Source: Azoarcus indigens | Lineage (GTDB): Bacteria; Pseudomonadota; Gammaproteobacteria; Burkholderiales; Rhodocyclaceae | Direction: 5' to 3' | Length of the DNA stretch: 64,000 nucleotides | Assembly (NCBI RefSeq): GCF_004361735.1 | Contig: NZ_SNVV01000016.1 | Location: 51,183 to 115,182, forward strand | Part shown: piece by piece, positions 1 to 7,947 of the stretch | Layout: each line of letters begins with the position of its first letter | Numbering within the stretch: position 1 is the stretch's first letter | Made by a program: the position numbers and the translations under genes | The notes under the pieces: generated by a model | Seen by the model: only the letters and a program-made list of their open reading frames with translations | What the model was told of the DNA's origin: nothing | The model's database searches: none

Positions 1-659
1 ACCACCGCGCCGTACCAGGGCCAGATGGCGATGTCGGCGATGGTGTACCCGGCACCGGCCACGTAGCGCTGGCCGGCCAGGCGGCGGTCCAGCACGTCGA
101 GCTGGCGCTTGGCTTCCATGGTGTAGCGGTTGATCGGGTACTCGTACTTCTCCGGTGCATAGACGTAGAAGTGGCCGAAGCCGCCGCCGAGGATGGGCGC
201 GCTGCCCATCTGCCAGAACAACCAGGAGAGGCACTCGGTGCGCGCGGCGACTTCGGCCGGCAGGAAGGCGCCGAACTTCTCCGCCAGGTAGAGCAGGATG
301 GAGCCGGACTCGAACACCCGGATCGGCGGGCTGGCGCTGCGGTCCAGCAGCGCCGGGATCTTGGAGTTGGGATTGACCTCGACGAAGCCGCTGCCGAACT
401 GGTCGCCCTGGTTGATGCGGATCAGCCAGGCGTCGTACTCGGCGCCGGCATGGCCGGCGGCCAGCAGCTCTTCCAGCAGGATGGTGACCTTGGCGCCGTT
501 GGGCGTGCCCAGCGAATAGAGCTGCAGCGGGTGCTTGCCCACCGGCAGGTCCTTGTCGTGGGTGGGTCCGGCGATCGGCCGGTTGATGTTGGCGAACTCA
601 CCGCCGCTGGGCGTTTCCCATTGCCACACTTTTGGGGGCGTATAAGGGGTATCGGACAT
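1..659 (-). CDS. yghU: YghU-type glutathione S-transferase, C-terminus beyond left edge
   Basis: The visible 219 residues begin MSDTPYTPPKVWQWE and run off the left edge with no stop, so the C-terminus is missing. The thioredoxin-like half carries SLGTPNGAKVTILLEE, the NPNSKIPAL cis-proline loop and FESGSILLYLAEKFG, the glutathione gamma-glutamyl binding segment. The helical half has the WLFWQMGSAPILGGGFGHF stretch typical of YghU/YfcG proteins. Members bind two glutathiones and reduce disulfides or organic peroxides in the cytosol. The Thr/Asn pair of the LGTPNG segment replaces the catalytic Tyr or Ser of classical transferases. The next gene upstream on the same strand ends 346 bases away, so this is probably its own transcription unit. 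Family assignment is firm; the physiological substrate is unknown. Confidence 0.88.
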   Translation of the reverse strand, partial: MSDTPYTPPKVWQWETPSGGEFANINRPIAGPTHDKDLPVGKHPLQLYSLGTPNGAKVTILLEELLAAGHAGAEYDAWLIRINQGDQFGSGFVEVNPNSKIPALLDRSASPPIRVFESGSILLYLAEKFGAFLPAEVAARTECLSWLFWQMGSAPILGGGFGHFYVYAPEKYEYPINRYTMEAKRQLDVLDRRLAGQRYVAGAGYTIADIAIWPWYGAV

Positions 660-1005
660 TTGTTCTGGCCCTCTCGGAATTGGGGAATTGGCCGCGGCGC
701 GCGCCGGGCGAAGCCGGTGTTTAACAGGCCGGCTTCCTCAGGGCAACCGGGTGGGCTTGCGCTGGCGGCCCGCGGCGCGCTTCGGCGCCGCGTCGCGAAA
801 GGTGTGACTGCGGGTAGGGCGGTGGGTTGCAAGACGGCAGGGCTGGCTTTGGGCTGCCCCGCGATGGCGCCCGGCGTATCGCCGGAGCAAGCGCTTTTGC
901 GCGGGATGGTGGCGGAAGACCCGTTCCGCAGATGGCTGCGGTCCGCGCCCTCGGGCAGGCGCGCAAGGCGGCGAAGTGCATCGCCAGCGCCCGCCCTTTC
1001 AGCCT
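660..1005. other. Intergenic gap, no gene seen
   Basis: The gap separates the GST start from the end of the decarboxylase-like gene, both on the minus strand. It holds an inverted repeat, GAAGCCGG/CCGGCTTC at 710-717 and 729-736, with no T tract. Frames here are open only because of high G+C content and match nothing I recognise. The GST promoter must lie in it, but no clear -35/-10 pair is visible. Confidence 0.5.
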
Positions 1006-1485
1006 TCAGTACAGGCCCGCCTTGTCCAGCCCGAACGCCGCGTCCGCCGACCCCGGCTCGGCGCGGAAGGCGACGCTCAGGCGGTTCCAGCCATTGATGG
1101 CGATGACCAGGAAGCTGAGGTCGGACAACTCCTCCTCGCTCAACTGGGTGCGCACCCGCTCGTAGATCTCGTCCGGCACGCCGTGGGGCGGCAGCGTGGT
1201 CAGCGCCTCGGTCCATTCCAGCGCGGCGCGCTCGCGGGCGTTGAACAGGCCGGATTCGCGCCAGATGGCGATGTGGTGCAGGCGCAGTTCCCGTTCGCCG
1301 TGGATCTTGGCCTCCTTCACATGCATGTCCAGGCAGAAGGCGCAGCCGTTGATCTGGGAGGCGCGAATGGTGACCAGGGGCTCGAATTCCTGGATGACAG
1401 CCTTCTTCTTCAACGCAAGGTTGAAGTCCATGTACTTCTTGGCGAATTCGGCGGAAACCTGGAAGTAGTTCATACGCTGGCTCAT
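1006..1485 (-). CDS. Carboxymuconolactone decarboxylase family protein (AhpD-like)
   Basis: A 159-residue protein starting MSQRMNYFQVS. The start is preceded by GGAG in a good ribosome-binding position; the frame stays open upstream but without such a site. It carries the AhpD-like core: CAFC (Cys48, Cys51) followed by LDMH (His55), then HIAIWRESGLFNARERAALEWTEALT. In this family the CxxC/His set gives peroxidase or disulfide reductase activity, so a role in peroxide defence or alkylhydroperoxide reduction is likely. True carboxymuconolactone decarboxylases of aromatic catabolism usually lack the CxxC, and no catabolic genes are near. It sits upstream of the GST on the same strand, but the 346-base gap argues against a shared operon. 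Function within the family is inferred. Confidence 0.87.
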   Translation of the reverse strand: MSQRMNYFQVSAEFAKKYMDFNLALKKKAVIQEFEPLVTIRASQINGCAFCLDMHVKEAKIHGERELRLHHIAIWRESGLFNARERAALEWTEALTTLPPHGVPDEIYERVRTQLSEEELSDLSFLVIAINGWNRLSVAFRAEPGSADAAFGLDKAGLY

Positions 1486-1647
1486 GGCACGCTCCGTTCT
1501 GTTGGAAGATCTGCCGCCTGCGTGTTCGGCACCGCAGGCAGCGGGTGTCGGAGAGGATGATGGCCCCGGCGGCCAGGCCATCACAGGGCCAAATCCGGCG
1601 TTTTCCGCTAGGCCATGAAGCGCATGCCGGCGGCCTCAGTCAGCACC

Positions 1648-1920
1648 TCAGTCACCGCCTCCGCCGCCATCTCCACCGCCGCCATCTCCTCCCTCTCCGC
1701 CGCCCGCGCTACCGTCATCCGCGGCGTGGCAACCGTCCCTCATCGAGTCGCCGCCGGCGCTGGCCATCGCCGCGTTGCCCGGGGCGTCTCCGCCATCGCC
1801 GCGCGACTTGCGCCTGCGCGCAAGGCCAAGCAACAGCAGGACAAAAGCGGCGGCCAGCGGCCCGAAGGCAATCAGCCCGGCGAAGCCCACCAGCAGCCCC
1901 AGCACCGCAAACATCGTCAT
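1648..1920 (-). CDS. Small membrane protein with Gly/Asp-rich tail
   Basis: A 90-residue protein starting MTMFAVLGLLVGFAGL, chosen because GGAGGAG lies just upstream of the ATG. It has two closely packed hydrophobic stretches (about residues 3-17 and 20-34), a basic ARRRKSR boundary, then a long low-complexity tail that ends in repeated GGGGD units. The basic boundary suggests that the tail is cytoplasmic. It is transcribed divergently from the large patatin-like gene, with 243 bases between the starts. I do not recognise a family. The good ribosome-binding site and the hydrophobic start argue that it is real; the glycine tail could partly be a G+C artefact. Confidence 0.5.
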   Translation of the reverse strand: MTMFAVLGLLVGFAGLIAFGPLAAAFVLLLLGLARRRKSRGDGGDAPGNAAMASAGGDSMRDGCHAADDGSAGGGEGGDGGGGDGGGGGD

Positions 1921-2163
1921 CCCTCTCCTCCCCGTTCTCGAGTCGGCGCCGCGGCTCACATGCCGCGGACGCGCCACGCCGACGGTAACCCTAACCCGTT
2001 TGGGGGATGCCGGCCGCCAGCCCGCCTACCTATGTTTCAAAACCGCCTTGCGAAACGCATACCCGGAACTTTCCGCCCGCCACGCAAGGCCTGAGTCCGT
2101 TCCACAAAACATCTATGACGCCGGCCCGCCGCCCGCGATGGCGCGCGCCGGCCCGTTCGCGGA

Positions 2164-5100
2164 ATGCCCATGCCCGACCCGACCCCTGCCCCCGCCGCCC
2201 CCATCCCGGTCCATTACTTCGCTCCCGAACAGGCGAGGGAAGAAGCCTGGCTGCTGGAGAACCGCCTCAGCGCCACTCCGCCTGCACAAGCTGCGCCATC
2301 CCTGCCCGCCGGGGCGCAGGCCCAGCCCAGGAGCGCCGTACCGAGCGGGCACGTGGTATCCGGCAGCCCCGGGCTGGCGCTTTCCGGCGGCGGCATCCGC
2401 AGCGCCACCTTCAACCTCGGCCTGCTCCAGGCGCTGGCGGCCCAGGGGCTGCTGAAGCCATTCGGCTATCTCTCCACCGTGTCCGGCGGCGGCTATATCG
2501 GCAGCTTCCTCGGCCGGCTGTACCACCGCGCCAGCGAGGAGAACATCAAGGCTTCGCCGCTGGCAGTGGCGCAGGACGTGGAACGCAAGCTGGCCAGCGA
2601 CGAGGCGCCCATCATCCGCTGGCTGCGCGACAACGGCCGCTACCTCGCCCCGCACGGCGGCAAGGACCGCCGCTTCGCCGCCGCGGTCTACCTGCGCAAC
2701 CTGCTGTCGGTGCATGTGTTCCTCGCCGTCATCTTCTTCAGCGCCTTCATGCTGCTCGCCTGGCTGCGCAGCGCCTTCACCGCCACCGCTGCGCCGGAGT
2801 TGGTCCAGGCCGCCGAGCCGCACTACGAGGCCGGGCCGCTGTGGAGCCTGGCGGTGCTGGCGCTGATGCTGTTCATTTCCTCCGCCTGGAGCTACTGGAT
2901 GGTACGGCGCGACAAGGGCTGCGCCTGGTTCCAGGTGTTCGTCGCCCTGGCCCTGGCGGCAGGCCCGCTCGCCCTCCTGTGGTTCACCGATGCGGGCTGC
3001 CCGGCCTTGGGCAGCCCGCCGACGGTCTTCTGGCACGAGTGCCAGCCACGCGGCCGCGGCCTGCTGATGCTGGCGGGCACCGCGCTGGCGACGCTGCCCA
3101 TCCTGCTCCTCACCCGGCTGGGGTCCGACTCCCTCGCCCACGCCCGCAACCGGCTCTCCAAGCTCTCCTCGCGCCTGCTGCTCTATCTGTTCGCCAGCTC
3201 CGGCCTCGCCCTGCTGGACGACCTGGCGCTGCTCACGCTGCGCGTGGTGGAGAACAAGACGGACCTGCCGCTGCTGGGTGCCGGCCTCACCGGCGCTTTG
3301 TTGACGGCCTTGCGCGCCCTCGCGACCCATCTGTCCTCCGGCGTGAACAAGCTGGGCAACAGCACCGCCGGGCGTAGTCTCAAAGGCGTCATCGGCGTGG
3401 TCGGCGTGGCCTTGATGACGCTAGTCGCCTTCGGCTGGGCCGTGGCCGCCTATGGCGTGGCCGGCAGCAAGCTGTCGCAGCAGATCCCGCTCGGCTGGCT
3501 GGCGCTGGCGGCGGCGTTCATCCTGCTGCTGATGTTCGCGATCTACCGCGGCAACCTGGACTTCCTCAACCTCTCGTCGCTGCACCAGTTCTACGCCGCC
3601 CGCCTCACCCGCGCCTACCTGGGCGCCGGCAACCGCAGGCGCGACATCGCCTGGTCGGAGACGCCGGTGCGCGGCAGCGGCCAGAAGCCGGTCTCCGACG
3701 TGGTTGAAGGAGACGACATGCCGATGGGGTCCGGCGGCAGCAAGGGCGAGCCCGCTTACGCCCCTCACCGCCACGGCGGCCCGCTGCATCTCATCAATGT
3801 GAACGTGAACCAGACGCGCTACTCCGCCACCGGCAATTTCCAGCCCGACCGCAAGGGCTGGAACATGGCGGTGGGACCGGCCGGCTTCAACCTCGGCCGC
3901 ACCTTCTGGCGCGCCGCCGGATGGCGGGAGGCCGAGGCCCTGTCGCTGGGCTGCTGGGTATCCATCTCCGGCGCCGCCTTCTCCACCGGCGCCGGCCCGC
4001 GCACCGGCCTGGGCTTCTCGGCGCTGCTCGGTCTGCTGGGGGTGAGGCTGGGCTACTGGTGGCGCTCCGGCAGCGGCGAGAAGACCAGCACGCCGACCAC
4101 CGCCGGCGCGCTGATGGACGAATTCACCGCTAACTTCAACCCGGACAAATACCGCTACTGGTATCTCTCCGACGGCGGCCACTTCGAGAACACCGCCGCC
4201 TATGAGCTGATACGGCGCAAGCTGAAGCAGATCGTGGTGGCCGACTGCGGCGCCGACCCGGACTACAGCTTCGACGACCTCACCAACCTGGTGCTGAAGG
4301 CGCGCATCGACTTCGATGCCGAGATCGAATTCTTCGGCGATGCCGACCTCGATACCTTGTGGAGCAACACCCCCTGGCGCACCGCCTTCTTCGCTCCGGC
4401 GCTCGGCCTTCCCCGCAGCGGCGCCGCGCTGGCCCTGGCGCGGGTGGGCTACCGCGACGATCCCGAACCCGGCTGGCTGCTGCTGGTGAAGCCGCGCCTG
4501 CTGCCCGACCTGCCGGCCGACCTCGCCCACTACGCCGACAGCGCCCCGTCCTTCCCGCAGCAGAGCACCGCCGACCAGTTCTATGACGAAGCCCAGTGGG
4601 AAAGCACCCGCAAGCTCGGCCGGCTGATCGGCGGCCAGCTCGCCGGCCCGCTGGCCGCCCTGCCGCAGGCCTGGCAGGACTACCTCGCCGCCCATCCCGG
4701 CTTCACCGGCACCGACTGGAGCCGCCCGCCGCCGCCCAAGCCGGCCGAAGACAGCCCCAAGCCGGTCGGCACCGCCAAGCTGGTCGCGCTCTACACCCCC
4801 ATCGTGATCGCGCTGTGGACCGGCTTCGAGTTCTATTCCAACTACCAGAAGTCGCAAGCCACCGCCGCCGAGGAACGGGTGAAGTTTGTGCTCTCCCGTA
4901 TCGACGTGCTGGAAAAGAAGGCCGACGAGAAACCCCTGTGCGGCACCCGCACCAGCGACTGCCCCACCGCCGCCGGCCAACTGGAAATGCTGCGCCGGGA
5001 ACTCGCCGACCTCGCCCTCATCAAGCCAGAGAAGGCAAAATCCCTGCTGGAGATCACCGACAAGCTGGCCTCCGCGCTGGGCCTGGACAGACCGCTGGCC

Positions 5101-5643
5101 GGCGCGGCCACAGGCGGCGCCAGCGCCCGCGGCGAGTTGAGCACCGCCGGCGCTGCCGCGGGCAGCCCCACTTCCGCCCCCCATTCCGGCAGCGACCAGC
5201 CGGCGGCGGCAGGCCAAACACACGCTCCCACGCCGCCGGCCCCCACTCCCGCTGCTCCCGATGCGCCCGTGGCCACGCCACCCCCCACTTCCCCGCCGCC
5301 ACCCGCGCAGCAGCCCGACATCGCCCGCGCCCTGGTCTACCTGCAGATCTACACCGAAGATGCCCGCCCGCGCGCCGACTCCGTGGTCGCCACGCTGCAG
5401 GCCGCCGGCCTGCTGGGCACCCAGCTGCCCGGCATAGAGAACGTCACCCGCAGCGCCCAGGCCCGCGGGCGCAAACCGCCGGTGCGCTTCGAGCGTCCCA
5501 CCGTCATCTACTACCACACCGAGGATCGGGAGCTGGCGGAGTGGATCGTGCGCAAAGGCCTGACTGGCCAGGTGGCCCTGCGCGACCTGTCCCAGTCCTA
5601 CCGCAACATCCGCCCTGGCATGATCGAAATCTGGCTGCCCTGA
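2164..5643 (+). CDS. Patatin-like phospholipase with membrane insertion
   Basis: A 1159-residue protein (or starting two codons later). The patatin oxyanion motif is SGGGIRSATFNLG (about residues 74-86), followed by the nucleophile segment STVSGGGYIG, with Ser107 the likely catalytic serine. The Asp of the dyad is in SDGGHFEN at Asp670. Between them lie about seven hydrophobic segments (roughly 178-203, 225-247, 256-276, 298-318, 335-360, 405-433, 441-461). One more membrane segment is near 873-895. A Pro/Ala/Thr-rich linker (about 960-1050) then leads to a C-terminal alpha/beta segment of about 105 residues. Patatins are acyl hydrolases of phospholipids, so a lipid hydrolase embedded in the inner membrane is inferred. 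It is far longer than ordinary patatins (300-400 residues). The gene stands alone; no strong ribosome-binding site decides the start. Confidence 0.85.
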   Translation: MPMPDPTPAPAAPIPVHYFAPEQAREEAWLLENRLSATPPAQAAPSLPAGAQAQPRSAVPSGHVVSGSPGLALSGGGIRSATFNLGLLQALAAQGLLKPFGYLSTVSGGGYIGSFLGRLYHRASEENIKASPLAVAQDVERKLASDEAPIIRWLRDNGRYLAPHGGKDRRFAAAVYLRNLLSVHVFLAVIFFSAFMLLAWLRSAFTATAAPELVQAAEPHYEAGPLWSLAVLALMLFISSAWSYWMVRRDKGCAWFQVFVALALAAGPLALLWFTDAGCPALGSPPTVFWHECQPRGRGLLMLAGTALATLPILLLTRLGSDSLAHARNRLSKLSSRLLLYLFASSGLALLDDLALLTLRVVENKTDLPLLGAGLTGALLTALRALATHLSSGVNKLGNSTAGRSLKGVIGVVGVALMTLVAFGWAVAAYGVAGSKLSQQIPLGWLALAAAFILLLMFAIYRGNLDFLNLSSLHQFYAARLTRAYLGAGNRRRDIAWSETPVRGSGQKPVSDVVEGDDMPMGSGGSKGEPAYAPHRHGGPLHLINVNVNQTRYSATGNFQPDRKGWNMAVGPAGFNLGRTFWRAAGWREAEALSLGCWVSISGAAFSTGAGPRTGLGFSALLGLLGVRLGYWWRSGSGEKTSTPTTAGALMDEFTANFNPDKYRYWYLSDGGHFENTAAYELIRRKLKQIVVADCGADPDYSFDDLTNLVLKARIDFDAEIEFFGDADLDTLWSNTPWRTAFFAPALGLPRSGAALALARVGYRDDPEPGWLLLVKPRLLPDLPADLAHYADSAPSFPQQSTADQFYDEAQWESTRKLGRLIGGQLAGPLAALPQAWQDYLAAHPGFTGTDWSRPPPPKPAEDSPKPVGTAKLVALYTPIVIALWTGFEFYSNYQKSQATAAEERVKFVLSRIDVLEKKADEKPLCGTRTSDCPTAAGQLEMLRRELADLALIKPEKAKSLLEITDKLASALGLDRPLAGAATGGASARGELSTAGAAAGSPTSAPHSGSDQPAAAGQTHAPTPPAPTPAAPDAPVATPPPTSPPPPAQQPDIARALVYLQIYTEDARPRADSVVATLQAAGLLGTQLPGIENVTRSAQARGRKPPVRFERPTVIYYHTEDRELAEWIVRKGLTGQVALRDLSQSYRNIRPGMIEIWLP

Positions 5644-5672
5644 GCCCGTCCGCCGTCCCCCGCCTTGCGGCA

Positions 5673-5700
5673 CGCCCCGCGGCCAGCAGATCGCGGGGCG
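5673..5700 (+). terminator. G+C hairpin after patatin gene
   Basis: Perfect 9-bp arms CGCCCCGCG and CGCGGGGCG, 30 bases after the patatin-like stop codon, with a 10-base loop. No T tract follows, so it may end transcription weakly or protect the transcript end. Confidence 0.35.
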
Positions 5701-5848
5701 GAGGCGGCAACATGCCAGCCCGAACACGCCGTCCGGCTCTCTCCTGCATTCCCTGCCCTTGCCCGGCGGATATCGCCGCCGCATAATCCGCCCCCTTTTC
5801 CCGCCCGCGCCGACGCCGGCCGGGCTTCCTTACTCATCGGGCATGGGC

Positions 5849-6235
5849 ATGAAGCGTTCGCAGCGGGTTCGTCTGGTCATCCTCGGCACCCTGGGTGCCA
5901 CCGCAGTGGCGGGCTGCAGCCCGGAATACCCGCTGCAACAGGCGCGCTACGCCAGCCTGGAAGACTGCCGCCGCGACTGGGGGTACGACTATCGCAACTG
6001 CCAGAGCGGCGATGGCAGCGCCGGCAGCGGCGGCCGCTATGTCTACTACGGCCCGCGCTACTACTGGGACCGCGACCGCGGCTACCCCATCGCGGTGGAT
6101 GCCGATGGCAGCCGGCGCGCGGTGCCCTATGCCAACGTGGCCAACGGCGCGCCCCGCAACGCCGTCGGCATGAAGTCCGCCGGCATCGTGCGCGGTGGCT
6201 TCGGCGGCAGCGCCCACGCCTCGTCCGGGGGCTGA
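5849..6235 (+). CDS. DUF1190 (YgiB/YjfM-like) lipoprotein
   Basis: About 128 residues, starting MKRSQRVRLVILGTLGATAVAGC; a start two codons earlier (5843) is equally possible. The N-terminus is a lipoprotein signal with lipobox AVAG-Cys. The mature part has YASLEDCRRDWG and a Tyr/Gly-rich middle, as in the DUF1190 proteins YgiB and YjfM of Escherichia coli. Its TGA is followed at once by the ATG of the ATP-grasp gene, and a DUF350 membrane gene follows, so three genes form one operon. The same trio occurs in enterobacterial ygiBC and yjfCLM loci. The function is unknown; the conserved linkage suggests a cell-envelope role for the ATP-grasp product. Confidence 0.75.
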   Translation: MKRSQRVRLVILGTLGATAVAGCSPEYPLQQARYASLEDCRRDWGYDYRNCQSGDGSAGSGGRYVYYGPRYYWDRDRGYPIAVDADGSRRAVPYANVANGAPRNAVGMKSAGIVRGGFGGSAHASSGG

Positions 6236-6236
6236 C

Positions 6237-7370
6237 ATGCGCCGCCTCGACATCGCCCCCCGCAAGGACTACCGCCAGCGGCTGGAGCAAATCGGCTTCT
6301 CCTTCCACAGCTGGGACGACTACTGGCACGAGAACGCCTGCTACGCCTTCAGCGCCGCCCAGATCGACGAGTTGGAAGCCGCCACCGAGGAACTGCACGC
6401 CCTGTGCGTGGACGCGGCGCGCTTCGTCATCGAGCGCGACCGCTTCGACCAGCTCGGCATCCCCGCCGCCTTCCACCAGCCCATCGCCGACGCCTTCGCC
6501 CGCGGCGAGCCCTCGCTCTACGGCCGCTTCGACCTCGCCTACGACGGCCACCACCCGCCCAAGCTGCTGGAGTACAACGCCGACACACCCACCTCCCTGC
6601 TCGAAACCGCGGTGGCGCAGTGGTACTGGCTGGAGGAATACCGCGCCGCCAGCGGCCGCGAGCTGGACCAGTTCAACTCGGTACACGAGAAACTGGTGGC
6701 GCGCTGGCGGGCGATCGCCGGCGCAGGCCTCGCCCAGGTGGATTTCGCCTCGGTGGCGGACAACGAGGAAGACTGGGTCTGCACCCACTACCTGATGGAC
6801 ACCGCCGCCCAGGCCGGGCTGGGCACCAGCCACATCTACATGGAAGACATCGGCTGGGATCCGCTGCTGCGCGCCTTCGTGGACCTCGCCGGCCGGCCGC
6901 TGCAGACGCTGTTCAAGCTCTACCCCTGGGAATGGCTGATGCGCGAGCCCTTCAGCGAGCACATTCCCGGCTGCAGCACCCGCTTCGTCGAGCCGATGTG
7001 GAAGGCGCTGCTCTCCTGCAAGGGCCTGCTGCCCATCCTGTGGGAACGCAACCCCGGCCACCCCAATCTGCTGGAAGCCCACTTCACCCCCGGCCGCCTC
7101 GCCTCCTACGCGCGCAAGCCGCTGTTCTCCCGCGAGGGCGCCAACATCGAGCTGTACGAGAATGGCGAACTGCACCACAGCGATGGCGGCCCCTACGGCG
7201 CCGAGGGCCACATTTACCAGGCGCTGCACCCCCTCGCCCGCTTCGGCCCCGGCTACCCGGTGATCGGCGCCTGGGTGGTGGGCGACGAGGCCGCCGGCAT
7301 GTGCATACGCGAAGACGATACGCCCATCACCACCAACCTCGCCCGCTTCGTTCCCCACTATTTCGACTGA
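6237..7370 (+). CDS. ygiC: YgiC/YjfC-family ATP-grasp ligase (glutathionylspermidine synthase-like)
   Basis: A 377-residue protein starting MRRLDIAPRKDYRQRLEQIGF. It matches the synthetase half of glutathionylspermidine synthase: YDGHHPPKLLEYNADTPTSLLE (about residues 99-120), VCTHYLMDTAAQAG, PWEWLMREPFSE, and the C-terminal PVIGAWVVGDEAAGMCIREDD with FVPHYFD. The family makes ATP-dependent amide bonds. There is no amidase half, as in YgiC and YjfC, so the true substrates may not be glutathione and spermidine. It starts one base after the stop of the DUF1190 gene and ends 7 bases before the DUF350 gene, so translation is probably coupled. Family membership is clear; the product is unknown. 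Confidence 0.85.
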   Translation: MRRLDIAPRKDYRQRLEQIGFSFHSWDDYWHENACYAFSAAQIDELEAATEELHALCVDAARFVIERDRFDQLGIPAAFHQPIADAFARGEPSLYGRFDLAYDGHHPPKLLEYNADTPTSLLETAVAQWYWLEEYRAASGRELDQFNSVHEKLVARWRAIAGAGLAQVDFASVADNEEDWVCTHYLMDTAAQAGLGTSHIYMEDIGWDPLLRAFVDLAGRPLQTLFKLYPWEWLMREPFSEHIPGCSTRFVEPMWKALLSCKGLLPILWERNPGHPNLLEAHFTPGRLASYARKPLFSREGANIELYENGELHHSDGGPYGAEGHIYQALHPLARFGPGYPVIGAWVVGDEAAGMCIREDDTPITTNLARFVPHYFD

Positions 7371-7377
7371 GAACGCC

Positions 7378-7755
7378 ATGGACGCCCTCCTCGCCTTCCT
7401 GAGCTACTTCGGCACCGCCGCCGCCCTGCTCGCCGCCTTCACCGCCGTCTACACCCGGGTGACGCCCTACAACGAATTCGCCCTGATCCGCGAGAACAAC
7501 ACCGCCGCCGCCATCACCCTCACCGGCGCCCTGCTCGGCTTCACCTTCCCGCTGATGGCGGCGATCTACTTCACCCACGACCTGCTGGAGATGGTGAAGT
7601 GGGCCGTCATCACCGGCGTGGTGCAGTTGCTGGTGTTCGGCCTGCTGCGCCGCTTCGCCGAGCGCATCGAGCAACGCTGCAACGCCTCCGCCATCCTGAT
7701 GGCGGGCGTGGCGGTCGCGATCGGCCTCCTCAACGGCATCTGCATCAGCGAATAA
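7378..7755 (+). CDS. DUF350 membrane protein (YjfL-like)
   Basis: A 125-residue integral membrane protein with about four helices (residues 5-25, 46-70, 78-96, 105-121). It has the DUF350 hallmarks: an N-terminal helix followed by TPYNEFALIRENNTAAAI and GALLGFTFPL. The start follows the ATP-grasp stop by 7 bases and is the third gene of the operon. DUF350 proteins are repeatedly found beside YgiC-type ligases; an involvement in moving or anchoring the ligase product is a guess from context only. Confidence 0.78.
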   Translation: MDALLAFLSYFGTAAALLAAFTAVYTRVTPYNEFALIRENNTAAAITLTGALLGFTFPLMAAIYFTHDLLEMVKWAVITGVVQLLVFGLLRRFAERIEQRCNASAILMAGVAVAIGLLNGICISE

Positions 7756-7947
7756 AGCGCCGCCGCAAAGGTGCCAGCGGCATGCGCCACCGGCCGCAAT
7801 GCCCGGTGGCCGGGCAAGGCGTGCGATCTGCCTCATGGCGAGCGCTGGCGCAGATGACGCCACGCCGATTCAGGCGCACCATAGTGGTCATACGGTTCGG
7901 TTATTACGAAAGGGAAACCGTATCTTCCCCTGCACGACGGCGGCGCC

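Noticed and set aside
171..1097. Long plus-strand frame opposite the GST and decarboxylase genes
   Set aside because: It is antisense to two well-supported minus-strand genes and has no recognisable domain.
1006..1485. True 4-carboxymuconolactone decarboxylase of aromatic breakdown
   Set aside because: The CxxC/His set is that of AhpD-like proteins and no catabolic genes are near.
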